A DNA stretch of 64,000 bases, from NCBI RefSeq assembly GCF_947493595.1, contig NZ_CANLRL010000002.1, positions 558,001 through 622,000 on the forward strand, read 5' to 3'. Below the pieces are notes generated by a model. The model saw only the letters and a program-made list of their open reading frames with translations, was not told the origin of the DNA and made no database searches. The position numbers and the translations under genes were made by a program. Below, piece after piece: positions 35,078 to 43,302 of the stretch (positions within the stretch are counted from its first letter, which is position 1; each line of letters opens with the position of its first letter). The DNA comes from an uncultured Shimia sp. (GTDB lineage Bacteria; Pseudomonadota; Alphaproteobacteria; Rhodobacterales; Rhodobacteraceae).

Positions 35078-35974
35078 TCAAGAAACAAAGGGCTTTAATG
35101 CGCTCTCCAGCAGGCTCCAGACGCGGGAAATGCGCGGGGTGTGTCGCAGGCTTTCATGGGCGGTGAGCCAGACCGGCAAATGCGGGAGTGGAAAGTCGAT
35201 TTTGATCTCTTCGATTCCCGGTGTTTGCCGCGCAATATGGCTCTGGCAAAACCCCAATCCGCAACCCGCGCGCACCAGCTCCCAATAGGTGGTTTGGTGG
35301 TCACAGCGTACCGGAAACCAATCGCGGTTGGCGGGGATGCCCATGCGGCGCATTTCGCGAATGATGTCGTCATTCGCGTCATAGCCAACAATATCGTGGT
35401 GTGGTAGATCCTCGGCCCCGGTGGGACGGCCTTTGCGGGCGATGTAGCTTTCGGCGGCAAACATACCAAGAGTGATGTCGCCCAGATGTTTGGTTATCAT
35501 GTCGAGTTGTTCAGGGCGGTACATGCGCACCGCAATGTCGGCCTCCCGGAACAGCAGATTCTGCGATTGATCTGATGGCACCAGTTCAATCTGGATTTGC
35601 GGTTCGTGCTGGCGCAGGTCGGCCAGAATGTCGGGCATGACATGATGCGCCATAAAGACAGAGGTCGCGATGCGCACGGTGCCCGCAAGATTGGTTTCCC
35701 CGCCCGCGGCCGCCAGCGACAGATCGGCCATGGCGCTGGCCATACGTTGGGCGGGCGCGAGCAGGGCTTGGCCTGTGTCCGTCAACTCAAAGCCCCGCGC
35801 GTGGCGGTGGAAGACCTCAACCTTTAGTGTGTCCTCGAGCGTTTTGATATGGCGCCCCAGCGTGGGTTGGGAGGCATTGAGTTGCCGCGCTGCGCCAGAC
35901 AAAGAGCCGGTTTCCGCCACGGCCAGAAAGGACTGGATTAAGGACCAGTCGAGGTTTGAGAGGGATTTTTCCAT
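35078..35974 (-). CDS. LysR-family transcriptional regulator
   Basis: 298 residues. N-terminal winged helix with SLIQSFLAVAETGSLSGAAR, LNASQPTLGRHIKTLED (about 11-46), and a C-terminal periplasmic-binding-protein-like effector domain (RIATSVFMAHHVMPDIL onward). It faces away from the epimerase-like gene at 36072, the classic LysR-target layout. A perfect 14-base palindrome covers its own start codon, which suggests autoregulation. Effector unknown. Confidence 0.9.
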   Translation of the reverse strand: MEKSLSNLDWSLIQSFLAVAETGSLSGAARQLNASQPTLGRHIKTLEDTLKVEVFHRHARGFELTDTGQALLAPAQRMASAMADLSLAAAGGETNLAGTVRIATSVFMAHHVMPDILADLRQHEPQIQIELVPSDQSQNLLFREADIAVRMYRPEQLDMITKHLGDITLGMFAAESYIARKGRPTGAEDLPHHDIVGYDANDDIIREMRRMGIPANRDWFPVRCDHQTTYWELVRAGCGLGFCQSHIARQTPGIEEIKIDFPLPHLPVWLTAHESLRHTPRISRVWSLLESALKPFVS

Positions 35975-35986
35975 TCATTTATGAAT
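35973..35986. promoter_or_regulatory. Palindromic operator overlapping the LysR start codon
   Basis: ATTCATTTATGAAT is a perfect palindrome (arms ATTCAT/ATGAAT, two-base centre). Its left arm contains the LysR initiation codon at 35974-35972. It fits the T-N11-A rule for LysR boxes. A looser inverted pair ACTGTC (36016-36021) / GACAGT (36054-36059) flanks the other gene's leader. Binding is inference. Confidence 0.45.
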
Positions 35987-36071
35987 AGCACGGCTGCGAA
36001 TTTCGCCAATACCTAACTGTCTCCGAATGTCGCATGTTTGTCTCAAGACGCCAGACAGTAGGAGAGAGTTC

Positions 36072-36968
36072 ATGGCACAGACGGTTTTGATACTTGGCGC
36101 AAATGGCCGGTTTGGACGCAACGCCGCGCAGGCGTTTGCCAAGGCGGGTTGGGATGTGCGCAGCTTTGATCGCAGCAAAGATCGGCTGCGTGAGGCGGTG
36201 CATGGGGTTCAGGTGATCGTGAACGCTTGGAACCCGCAGTATTTTGACTGGGCCACGCAGGTGCCCAAACTGCACGATGAGGTGATTGCGGCCGCCAAGA
36301 TGGTCGATGCTACGGTGATTGTACCGGGTAACGTCTATGTTTACGGCAAAGACACGCCAAGCCCTTGGGGTGTGACCACCCCGCATCAGGCGCAAAACCC
36401 CCTTGGCCAAATCCGTCGTGACATGGAACGGGCCTATCGCTTTAGCGAAGTGCGCACGATCATTCTGCGCGCCGGGGATTTTATAGATACCGAAGCCTCG
36501 GGCAATTGGTTTGACATGATCATGACGCCGAAGATTGGCCGTGGCGTGATGACCTATCCGGGTAAGCGCGACGTAGATCACGCTTGGGCCTATCTGCCAG
36601 ACCTTTGCCGCGCGGCCGTGATGCTGGCGGAAAAGCGGGACCAGTTGAACCGCTTCGAAGACGTACCTTTCTCCGGCTACACGCTGACCGGCAACGTACT
36701 GGTGCAGGCATTGGAGCAGGTTTTGGGGCGGTCTCTGAAAGTGAAGTCCATGGCGTGGTGGGCGATCCAGTTGGCCTCGCCAGTGTGGAAACTGGCGCCG
36801 CATTTGCTGGAAATGCGCTACCTGTGGAATACGCCGCATCAGTTGGATGGCGCCCGTTTCGAGGAACTGCTGCCGGAGTTTGAGCCCACTGAGTTGCACA
36901 GGGCTTTGTCCTCTGCGCTGCCTGAGACAGCGATGCCTCAGAACGCGATGTCAACCCAAACCATATGA
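36072..36968 (+). CDS. NAD(P)-dependent epimerase/reductase-like protein
   Basis: 298 residues from ATG 36072, with AGGAGAG upstream; the longer open frame to 36027 lacks such a site. Rossmann loop VLILGANGRFGRNAAQAF (about 5-22) of the extended/atypical SDR class (GxNGxxG), a VPGNVYVYG strand (about 90-98) that positions the active site, and YxxxK is not obvious (the equivalent region is RRDMERAYR). It may therefore be a reductase-like or NmrA/Sdr_a5-type protein rather than a true epimerase. Likely controlled by the divergent LysR gene. The 3-prime end overlaps the convergent gene by about 30 bases. Confidence 0.78.
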   Translation: MAQTVLILGANGRFGRNAAQAFAKAGWDVRSFDRSKDRLREAVHGVQVIVNAWNPQYFDWATQVPKLHDEVIAAAKMVDATVIVPGNVYVYGKDTPSPWGVTTPHQAQNPLGQIRRDMERAYRFSEVRTIILRAGDFIDTEASGNWFDMIMTPKIGRGVMTYPGKRDVDHAWAYLPDLCRAAVMLAEKRDQLNRFEDVPFSGYTLTGNVLVQALEQVLGRSLKVKSMAWWAIQLASPVWKLAPHLLEMRYLWNTPHQLDGARFEELLPEFEPTELHRALSSALPETAMPQNAMSTQTI

Positions 36969-37954
36969 TGACGACTGGCGATGATGTCTTTTACGGACAG
37001 CAACTCATGGCTCGGGTTATCAGGCTTGGGCCAAAACACCCCAGCGTCGATCACCTTTAGATCGGCGCTGGGCAGGACATAGTCTACTCGCAAATCTCCC
37101 GGCGTCGGCTCACGCCAATCCACAGTTGGGCCAGCCTGTACCAGCGGGTCTTGCAAACGTGGATCGTTGAGCAAAGCTTGAATGGCTTCATGCCGCCCTT
37201 CGCCTTCTTGCGGATCAAGGTTCGCGCCCCCCATCAAGACAAACGGCGGCTCGGGCGTGGGGCCAAGTTTACCGTTCAGTAGATGAGACCACAGCCGGAT
37301 TTCGTCGGCATTGCGCAATCCGTTTTGATCCTCCGGCCCGTCAAACACCGGCGGTCCCGCCGCAAAGAGCATCAACGTCACTGGGCCATCCGGATGCAGC
37401 ACCGGCACAACCCAATGGCCGTTGGTTGACAGGCGCTGGACGGCTTGCGCGGCCTCCGACGGGAACGGCACGCCATCAACCTCGGGCAGTTGCCCACCAG
37501 GCAAGTCGCGCCACAGCAGCGCAGAGAAATCTGTCGCCTCGCCAAAGGGCCAGCGCGACAGCACCACCATACCGCCCGCCCCGCGAAACTTGCCATAGCC
37601 TTGCGCATCCGCAGGTGTGTGCAATCGCCCGTCGCCGTTCATATCCAAGCCCGTAGGGACGCCGGTATTAGGGGGCAGTGCAAAGACATGCCGATAGTCC
37701 AACCCGCCTTTGCCAAAGTGATCGCGCAGTGCCTTGGCTCCAAGCAGATCGGCGTCATAGTCCACACCTTGCAGAAACAGGATGTCGGGTGCGAGATGTG
37801 TCACCACCTGTGAAATCGCCACAACTTGCGGGTCATCCCGCGTGATATCGCGCAGCATCAGCCCTGGCCCCTTACGGGACAGCTCTACATCATAAGTGGC
37901 CACGCGGATCGTTTCCGCATGGGCAATACTGGCAAGTAACAGAAGGCCGATCAG
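36938..37954 (-). CDS. Endonuclease/exonuclease/phosphatase-fold secreted protein, probably degenerate active site
   Basis: About 338 residues. Predicted signal peptide (LIGLLLLASIAHAE), then the EEP layout: VATYDVELSRKGPG, DILFLQGVDYDADLL, GGMVVLSRWPFG, FVLMGGANLDPQEGEGRHEA, LRVDYVLPS. In active EEP enzymes these segments read xNxE, LQE, GDFN and DYIL; here the LQE glutamate is Gly and GDxN reads GGAN, so metal-dependent phosphodiesterase activity is doubtful. Start: no ATG, GTG or TTG lies at the signal peptide; CTG at 37954 overlaps the upstream stop as CTGA, like the ATGA overlaps elsewhere in this window. An ATG exists at 38083 but would give a long, basic extension within the upstream gene. 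Confidence 0.72.
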   Translation of the reverse strand: MIGLLLLASIAHAETIRVATYDVELSRKGPGLMLRDITRDDPQVVAISQVVTHLAPDILFLQGVDYDADLLGAKALRDHFGKGGLDYRHVFALPPNTGVPTGLDMNGDGRLHTPADAQGYGKFRGAGGMVVLSRWPFGEATDFSALLWRDLPGGQLPEVDGVPFPSEAAQAVQRLSTNGHWVVPVLHPDGPVTLMLFAAGPPVFDGPEDQNGLRNADEIRLWSHLLNGKLGPTPEPPFVLMGGANLDPQEGEGRHEAIQALLNDPRLQDPLVQAGPTVDWREPTPGDLRVDYVLPSADLKVIDAGVFWPKPDNPSHELLSVKDIIASRHHMVWVDIAF

Positions 37955-38796
37955 GCGGCTGAGGACACCGGATGTGCGCCACGCGACGCGGCATAGGCGC
38001 GACGGCGGTTCTCGTCGATCATGGTGGCCACGCGGGTCATCGCGATGCCGCGCATGATCATGCTGGCGGGAATGAATGCCCATGCGCTGATGGTCCAAAT
38101 CATTGTCATCGGATCACTTAAGTAGATTGGATCAATCAGGTCCGACATCATCTGAATGATCGCCGGGATTAAGAATGGCATAAGAAACCCTAACGCAATG
38201 TTAAGACGGCCATCCCGCTGCAGCCGTGGCAGCACATCGCCGCCCGCGGTCGGGTCAAACAGCGGCAGGTTGATCCAGACGTTAAACGCCCCATTGCGTG
38301 CGGGCCATTCCAGCACGCGGACAAAGAAATAGAACACCGCCAGAGTCATCAGCGAGATCAAATAGCTGAGGCCAGACGCCGTCCGCACCTCGGTAATCAA
38401 TTCCCGTGTGGCGTCCTCTGGCAGCATGATCACCATCAGGCGCACTGGGGAGTAGGGGAAATCAATCGCGTCACCCACAATGATGCCAAGCGCATGCAGG
38501 AAAGCGGTGAAGGCATTGGGTGCCACTTCGCCGCGCGCAATCACAGAGAGCGCAAAGACGGTGAAAAAGATGGCCAAAAACCGCAGCCGATTGAACGGCG
38601 GGGCGTGGCGGAATTCGATGAAAGACGGCGCGGTGGTCACATACTCTATAAACACCAGCAACGAGGAGAAGATGGCAAACAGCAGCACGATATGCACCAC
38701 GTCTTCGCTCACCGATGGCAAGATGATCGCTGGCAAGGCAAACAGCAATGCCACCAGTCCTGCGCGCGTTGCCGCGCCAATGATTCTGCCTATCAC
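37951..38796 (-). CDS. Multi-pass inner-membrane protein of unknown function
   Basis: 281 residues with about six hydrophobic helices (roughly 8-28, 36-55, 72-90, 98-112, 146-166, 200-216, 228-248). No transporter or enzyme motif recognised. The C-terminus is cytoplasmic-type and basic (DENRRRAYAASRG). The stop is shared in a CTGA overlap with the downstream EEP-fold gene, so the two are probably one transcript and may act together at the membrane. No family assigned. Confidence 0.7.
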   Translation of the reverse strand: MIGRIIGAATRAGLVALLFALPAIILPSVSEDVVHIVLLFAIFSSLLVFIEYVTTAPSFIEFRHAPPFNRLRFLAIFFTVFALSVIARGEVAPNAFTAFLHALGIIVGDAIDFPYSPVRLMVIMLPEDATRELITEVRTASGLSYLISLMTLAVFYFFVRVLEWPARNGAFNVWINLPLFDPTAGGDVLPRLQRDGRLNIALGFLMPFLIPAIIQMMSDLIDPIYLSDPMTMIWTISAWAFIPASMIMRGIAMTRVATMIDENRRRAYAASRGAHPVSSAA

Positions 38797-39224
38797 AGCT
38801 CGTATCCCTTCAAACCGGATGTCGCGTTTTGTGGCTCTATGGCCGTGCGATCTTGTTCCAACTTGATCCCGTCTTTGCGACGGGGTGCCTCATTTATGCC
38901 TTATTGTGGCATCGGATGCTGGCAAGTCTCAAGGTTTTGTTTGGCTTTTGGCCGCGAACGGGGGGCTCAAATCGGGACTGGTGCGCGAATGCATCAATGT
39001 GCGCTCGAAAAAAGCGCTGTTTTTCAGGATGATACTAAATCTGGTGGGGTGCTTCGGTGACGCCACAAGGATGTTGGGGAATGAGGCGGTGAGGCAGAGT
39101 GCGCGCCACAATTTCGCCCCATTTCAATCCTCAACGCATTCGGAAAATAGAATGTTATTGATTTAGGTCAAGGTGGCTCAAGGTGATTTTCATATTCTAT
39201 TTATGGAATGTGAAAGGAAATGCC
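38797..39224. other. Intergenic region between divergent membrane-protein genes
   Basis: About 428 bases. The right end holds the FNR-like box and ribosome-binding site of the ten-TM gene. The rest has no supportable gene: short frames on both strands lack ribosome-binding sites and look like random translation. Base composition drops toward the right (AT-rich from about 39140). Confidence 0.5.
39158..39171 (+). promoter_or_regulatory. FNR/CRP-superfamily (FnrL or DnrD-like) binding site
   Basis: TTGATTTAGGTCAA matches the FNR consensus TTGAT-N4-ATCAA at nine of ten specified bases. It is 54 bases upstream of the start codon of the ten-TM gene, a spacing that could place it near -40. It suggests induction under low oxygen or nitric oxide. 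No FNR-family gene is in the window. Confidence 0.6.
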
Positions 39225-40439
39225 ATGCCAACCCCCTCTGCTACACGCGATGTTGCGTCCTACTCCCCGCTTTATTTTCTCTCCACCTTGGGCTCCGGTG
39301 GCCTGATGGTGACCTTCTTTATGTTTCTGATGTTTTGGGTGCCTCATCCGGGTCGCCCGGTGCCAATCTTTGAGGACATCATGTCCGCTTTTGCGGGGGG
39401 TGCGCTGCCACTTAAGGCAGCCATCGTCGTGGCCATGCTGGGGATTGCCGGGTTAACCTATCTGCTGATCAAGTCGCTGATCTGGAACTTGCGTGGGCTG
39501 TCTGCCTTTAAAACAACCGACGCCTATGCCGCGCTGCGCGCTACCAATGCCGAAACACAACTCATGGCGATCCCGCTTGCGCTGGCGATGGTTGTGAACG
39601 GCGGTTTTATCGTTGGTCTGGTATTTGTGCCTGGCCTGTGGACCGTGGTTGAATTCCTTTTCCCGCTGGCGATGATCGCCTTTGTTTTAATCGGCGGTTA
39701 CGGCTTGATGATCATGCGGGACTTCTTTGGCCGCGTGTTGATCAACGGCGGCTTTGACTGCGCCAAAAACAACAGTTTTGCGCAGGTGCTTCCCGCCTTC
39801 GCCTTTGCCATGGTGGGTGTTGGTCTCGCAGCGCCGTCCGCGATGAGCGGGTCAGCCATGATCGCAGGCCTGTCTTTCATCCTGTCGAGCTTTTTCATCG
39901 TGGTTGCGATTCTGTTGGCCGTGGCAAATGTGATCCTTGGTTTGCGCTCGATGATGGAAAACGGCGCCAACACCGAAAGTGCGCCAACATTGCTGATTAT
40001 CGTGCCGATGATCACGGTGATCACCATCGCCTGGATGCGGCAGAACCACGGCTTGCATGTGCATTTTGATGTGCACGGCGGCGCGGGCGAAACGCTCTCC
40101 ATGCTGACAACTTTGCTGATGGTGCAGTTGGCTGTGTTTGCGCTTGGCCTGACCGTGTTGCGCCGTTTTGGCTATGTGTCCAAATTTGTGACCGGACCGG
40201 AGAAATCCGCAGGCTCCTACGCGCTGGTTTGCCCCGGTGTGGCGCTGTCGGTGATGCTGCACTTCTGGCTCAACAAAGGGTTGGTGGCGAGCGGCTTGGT
40301 CGACAAGTTCTCGCTGGCCTATCTGTTGATTTCCGCTGTGGCGATTGCCTTACAGGTCACGATGATCTGGCTGGTGCTGAAGCTCAACGCCAAGCATATG
40401 GGCGGCACGGATCGTCAGGTGGCTGTGCCTGCGGAGTAG
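39225..40439 (+). CDS. Ten-TM membrane protein, possibly TsoY-like
   Basis: 404 residues from ATG 39225 (AAAGGAAA upstream). The sequence is almost entirely hydrophobic helices with short loops, about ten TM segments. SYSPLYFLSTLGSGGLMVTF near the N-terminus and HFWLNKGLV near the C-terminus are the most distinctive stretches; together they recall the TsoY family of (seleno)proteins from memory, and I hold that name loosely. No selenocysteine candidate or obvious cofactor cluster is seen. The gene stands alone behind an FNR-like box, so a role in anaerobic or NO/sulfur physiology is plausible. Transport substrate unknown. Confidence 0.72.
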   Translation: MPTPSATRDVASYSPLYFLSTLGSGGLMVTFFMFLMFWVPHPGRPVPIFEDIMSAFAGGALPLKAAIVVAMLGIAGLTYLLIKSLIWNLRGLSAFKTTDAYAALRATNAETQLMAIPLALAMVVNGGFIVGLVFVPGLWTVVEFLFPLAMIAFVLIGGYGLMIMRDFFGRVLINGGFDCAKNNSFAQVLPAFAFAMVGVGLAAPSAMSGSAMIAGLSFILSSFFIVVAILLAVANVILGLRSMMENGANTESAPTLLIIVPMITVITIAWMRQNHGLHVHFDVHGGAGETLSMLTTLLMVQLAVFALGLTVLRRFGYVSKFVTGPEKSAGSYALVCPGVALSVMLHFWLNKGLVASGLVDKFSLAYLLISAVAIALQVTMIWLVLKLNAKHMGGTDRQVAVPAE

Positions 40440-40463
40440 GCCGCTTCAGTTTGAAAGCAAGAA

Positions 40464-40515
40464 GCCAAAGCGGAGCTTTGGCTAGCGCCCGAACCGCCCC
40501 CACGGGGCGGGCGCT
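40464..40515. repeat. Double-hairpin sequence after the ten-TM gene
   Basis: GCCAAAGC-GGA-GCTTTGGC (40464-40482, perfect eight-base-pair stem) followed by AGCGCCC...GGGCGCT (40484-40490 / 40509-40515), the latter also able to fold as CCGCCCC-CAC-GGGGCGG. It may terminate transcription or be a dispersed extragenic repeat; there is no T-tract. Confidence 0.55.
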
Positions 40516-40566
40516 TTGCTTCCGCCCCTCGGTTCGGTCGCTGGGGAAGCCTCCTACCGACTGAAT

Positions 40567-40857
40567 TCAGCCATCCCGTGCAGCAACCAAAAACAAAAGC
40601 AAGTCATCCGACAAATCCAAGCCCAGTCCCAAATAGGCCTGATCCAAAGCGTCAAAGCCACCTACGTTGATCTCTCTTTGGAAAACCTCAACGCCCACAA
40701 CTGTTTTTTCAAAGTCATTCAGGGTCGCGAGTTCTTGTGTCTCAAGGAATTGAGCATATGAGGTAAGCAACGAGCCCGTCCTATAGCTTCCCACCAGCGA
40801 AATGACCTCGTTTGCGGTTTGTAAGTCTGGTCCGTCATACCACTTGAGTTCCGACAT
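40567..40857 (-). CDS. Small hypothetical protein
   Basis: 96 residues from ATG 40857, with AAGGAA nine bases upstream; the frame is open beyond that without a start signal. Acidic, probably helical (LSDDLLLFLVAARDG at the C-terminus, LNDFEKTVVGVEVFQ in the middle). No domain recognised. It lies downstream of the leuD terminator and is somewhat less GC-rich than its neighbours, which hints at a separate acquisition. Function unknown. Confidence 0.62.
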   Translation of the reverse strand: MSELKWYDGPDLQTANEVISLVGSYRTGSLLTSYAQFLETQELATLNDFEKTVVGVEVFQREINVGGFDALDQAYLGLGLDLSDDLLLFLVAARDG

Positions 40858-40954
40858 CGTATTCCTTTGGTTTCCTCTTACGAGCCCATTCGCTGGCTCT
40901 AACGCCAAGCGGTTAATTGGCTCGATTGAGATTTCCCATCCCGCGTTCCCAGCA

Positions 40955-40992
40955 AAAAGAAAACCCCGCACAGCCTGAGCGGTTGTGCGGGG
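40955..40992 (-). terminator. Rho-independent terminator of the leuCD operon
   Basis: On the minus strand: perfect nine-base-pair stem CCCCGCACA / TGTGCGGGG (plus-strand 40964-40972 and 40984-40992) followed by TTTTCTTTTT. It lies 25 bases after the leuD stop. Confidence 0.9.
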
Positions 40993-41017
40993 TCATGTCA
41001 ATTAAACGATTGTGCGC

Positions 41018-41623
41018 TTACACCCACGGACGCGCGGCACCCGCTTTGGCTTCAAAGGCGTCGATGGAGGCTTCTTTCTCCATGGTCAGGCCAATGTCAT
41101 CCAGACCGTTCAACAGGCAGTGCTTTTTGAAGGCATCCACCTCGAATTTGATCACGTCACCATCCGAAGTGGTGATCTCCTGCGCTTCCAGATCCACGGT
41201 CATGCGGGCGTTTTCGCCTTTTTCCGCGTCCGCCATCAGCACATCAACCTGCTCTTGCGGCAGCACGATGGGCAACATGCCGTTCTTAAAGCTGTTGTTG
41301 AAGAAGATGTCGGCAAAGGAGGTGGACACAATCACCTTGATGCCAAAATCGTCCAGCGCCCAAGGGGCGTGTTCCCGCGAAGAGCCACAGCCAAAGTTGT
41401 CGCCTGCAATCAGGATCTGCGCGCTGCGGTACTGCGGTTTGTTCAACACAAAATCAGGGATCTCGGTGCCGTCACGGTTAAACCGCATCTCATCAAACAG
41501 ATTGGCGCCAAAGCCGGTGCGGGCAATGGATTTCAAGAACACCTTTGGGATGATCATGTCGGTGTCGATATTCACCAGCGGCATAGGCGCGGCGATACCA
41601 GAGAAGGTTTCGAATTTTTCCAT
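41018..41623 (-). CDS. leuD: 3-isopropylmalate dehydratase small subunit
   Basis: 201 residues, the standard LeuD length. [17 protein letters not shown] (about 15-31) and [18 protein letters not shown] (about 72-89) are the family signatures of the swivelling domain that completes the isopropylmalate isomerase active site with LeuC. Twelve bases after the leuC stop; a strong terminator follows. Confidence 0.96.
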   Translation of the reverse strand: MEKFETFSGIAAPMPLVNIDTDMIIPKVFLKSIARTGFGANLFDEMRFNRDGTEIPDFVLNKPQYRSAQILIAGDNFGCGSSREHAPWALDDFGIKVIVSTSFADIFFNNSFKNGMLPIVLPQEQVDVLMADAEKGENARMTVDLEAQEITTSDGDVIKFEVDAFKKHCLLNGLDDIGLTMEKEASIDAFEAKAGAARPWV

Positions 41624-41635
41624 AACGCTGGCTCC

Positions 41636-43042
41636 TTACATCAGCTCGCGAATATCAGTCAGCTTGCCGGTGAGGGCAGCGGCGGCAGCCATGGCAGGGG
41701 ATACAAGGTGTGTGCGGCCCTTATAGCCCTGACGGCCTTCGAAGTTGCGGTTCGACGTTGCCGCGCACCGCTCGCCTTCGCTCAGCTGATCCGGGTTCAT
41801 CGCCAGACACATGGAGCATCCAGCCAGACGCCACTCAAAGCCGGCCTCACGGAAGATATCCGCCAGACCTTCTTCCTCGGCCTGTGCGCGCACAAGGCCA
41901 GAGCCCGGTACAATCATCGCCCGCATGCCGTCTTTGATCTTCTTGCCTTTGACCACTTCGGCCACAGCGCGGAAATCTTCGATCCGGCCGTTGGTGCAGG
42001 AGCCGATGAACACGGTGTCGATCTCGATGTCGGTCAGTTTCTGACCAGGCGTCAGACCCATGTATTCAATCGAACGCCGCGCGGCATCAACCTTGCCGCC
42101 CTCGAAATCTTCCGGGTTTGGCACCACACCGGTGATCGGCAGCACATCCTCAGGGCTGGTGCCCCATGTCACAACCGGCTGAATGTCTTCGCCTTTCAGT
42201 GTGACCACTTTGTCAAAATGCGCGCCTTCGTCGGTGAAGAGCGTCTTCCAGTACTCCAGCGCCTGTTCAAATGCACCGGCTTTTGGCGCATGGGGACGGC
42301 CTTTGACGTAGGCATAGGTGGTCTCATCCGGCGCAATTAAACCGGCGCGCGCACCGCCTTCAATCGCCATGTTACACACGGTCATGCGGCCTTCCATCGA
42401 CAGATCGCGGATCGCTTCCCCGCAATACTCGATGACATAACCAGTGCCACCACCGGTGCCGGTTTCGCCAATCACCGCCAGAGTGATGTCTTTGGCGGTC
42501 ACACCCGGCTTCAACTTACCGGTGATCTCCACCTTCATGTTTTTGGACTTCTTCTGGATCAGCGTCTGCGTGGCGAGCACGTGCTCCACTTCAGAAGTAC
42601 CAATACCATGCGCCAATGCGCCAAAGGCACCATGGGTCGCAGTGTGGCTGTCACCACAGACCACAGTCATGCCGGGCAAGGTCCAGCCCTGCTCCGGGCC
42701 AACAATGTGCACAATGCCCTGACGCACGTCAGACACCGGATAGTAATGCACGCCAAACTCCTTGGCGTTGGTGTCTAGCGCCTCAACCTGAATGCGTGAT
42801 TCTTCGGTCATCTGCGCCGGGTCATCCCGACCTTCTGTTGTCGGCACGTTGTGGTCCGGCACGGCGATGGTTTTTTCCGGCGCACGCACTTTGCGGCCTG
42901 CCATACGCAGGCCTTCAAACGCCTGGGCGCTTGTCACTTCGTGTACGAGGTGACGGTCAATATACAAAAGGCAGGTGCCATCGTCGGCTTCATGCGCAAC
43001 ATGGGCATCCCAGATCTTATCATAGAGCGTTTTGGGGGACAT
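41636..43042 (-). CDS. leuC: 3-isopropylmalate dehydratase large subunit
   Basis: 468 residues, standard length. It carries the [4Fe-4S] cluster ligands: Cys in [14 protein letters not shown] and the CxxC of [13 protein letters not shown], and the N-terminal YDKIWDAH and [18 protein letters not shown] motifs. Interconverts 2- and 3-isopropylmalate with LeuD. A 28-codon reading frame with its own ribosome-binding site lies 73 bases upstream. Confidence 0.96.
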   Translation of the reverse strand: MSPKTLYDKIWDAHVAHEADDGTCLLYIDRHLVHEVTSAQAFEGLRMAGRKVRAPEKTIAVPDHNVPTTEGRDDPAQMTEESRIQVEALDTNAKEFGVHYYPVSDVRQGIVHIVGPEQGWTLPGMTVVCGDSHTATHGAFGALAHGIGTSEVEHVLATQTLIQKKSKNMKVEITGKLKPGVTAKDITLAVIGETGTGGGTGYVIEYCGEAIRDLSMEGRMTVCNMAIEGGARAGLIAPDETTYAYVKGRPHAPKAGAFEQALEYWKTLFTDEGAHFDKVVTLKGEDIQPVVTWGTSPEDVLPITGVVPNPEDFEGGKVDAARRSIEYMGLTPGQKLTDIEIDTVFIGSCTNGRIEDFRAVAEVVKGKKIKDGMRAMIVPGSGLVRAQAEEEGLADIFREAGFEWRLAGCSMCLAMNPDQLSEGERCAATSNRNFEGRQGYKGRTHLVSPAMAAAAALTGKLTDIRELM

Positions 43043-43115
43043 AGGTCCTCTCCATTCTGTTTGGATAGCTGAAGTTATGGCTGACTAACGGGCACAGCTC
43101 AGCTGCGCCAAAAGC

Positions 43116-43202
43116 TCATAGCGCGGCGATGACGGATTTGCTCTGACCAAAGAAGCGCCAAGGCAAAAAGGCGCGGTCAGCAATGTCATAGATGCGTTTC
43201 AT
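43116..43202 (-). CDS. Putative 28-aa peptide upstream of leuC
   Basis: ATG at 43202 preceded by GGGGAGAGGC. The encoded peptide starts MKRIYDIADRAFLPWRFFGQ and ends SKSVIAAL, then TGA. It has only two leucine codons, so it does not look like a classical leucine attenuation leader, and no terminator/antiterminator pair is evident in the 73-base gap to leuC. The amphipathic aromatic middle (FLPWRFF) suggests a real small protein rather than chance. It is too short to judge by codon bias, so this remains tentative. Confidence 0.45.
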   Translation of the reverse strand: MKRIYDIADRAFLPWRFFGQSKSVIAAL

Positions 43203-43302
43203 GCCTCTCCCCTACAGGGTCGCACAGATTCCTTCAAGCAGAAGCACACACTCCGGAACAGTCGCGTTGCCGCAAGGCCATGGAACGTGCAAGGATACGC
43301 CT

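Noticed and set aside
38829..39166. Short plus-strand frames in the 38.8-39.2 kb gap
   Set aside because: No ribosome-binding sites, no recognisable protein features, and several frames overlap each other.
43119..43160. Leucine attenuator before leuC
   Set aside because: No terminator/antiterminator pair and no run of leucine codons in the 28-codon frame.
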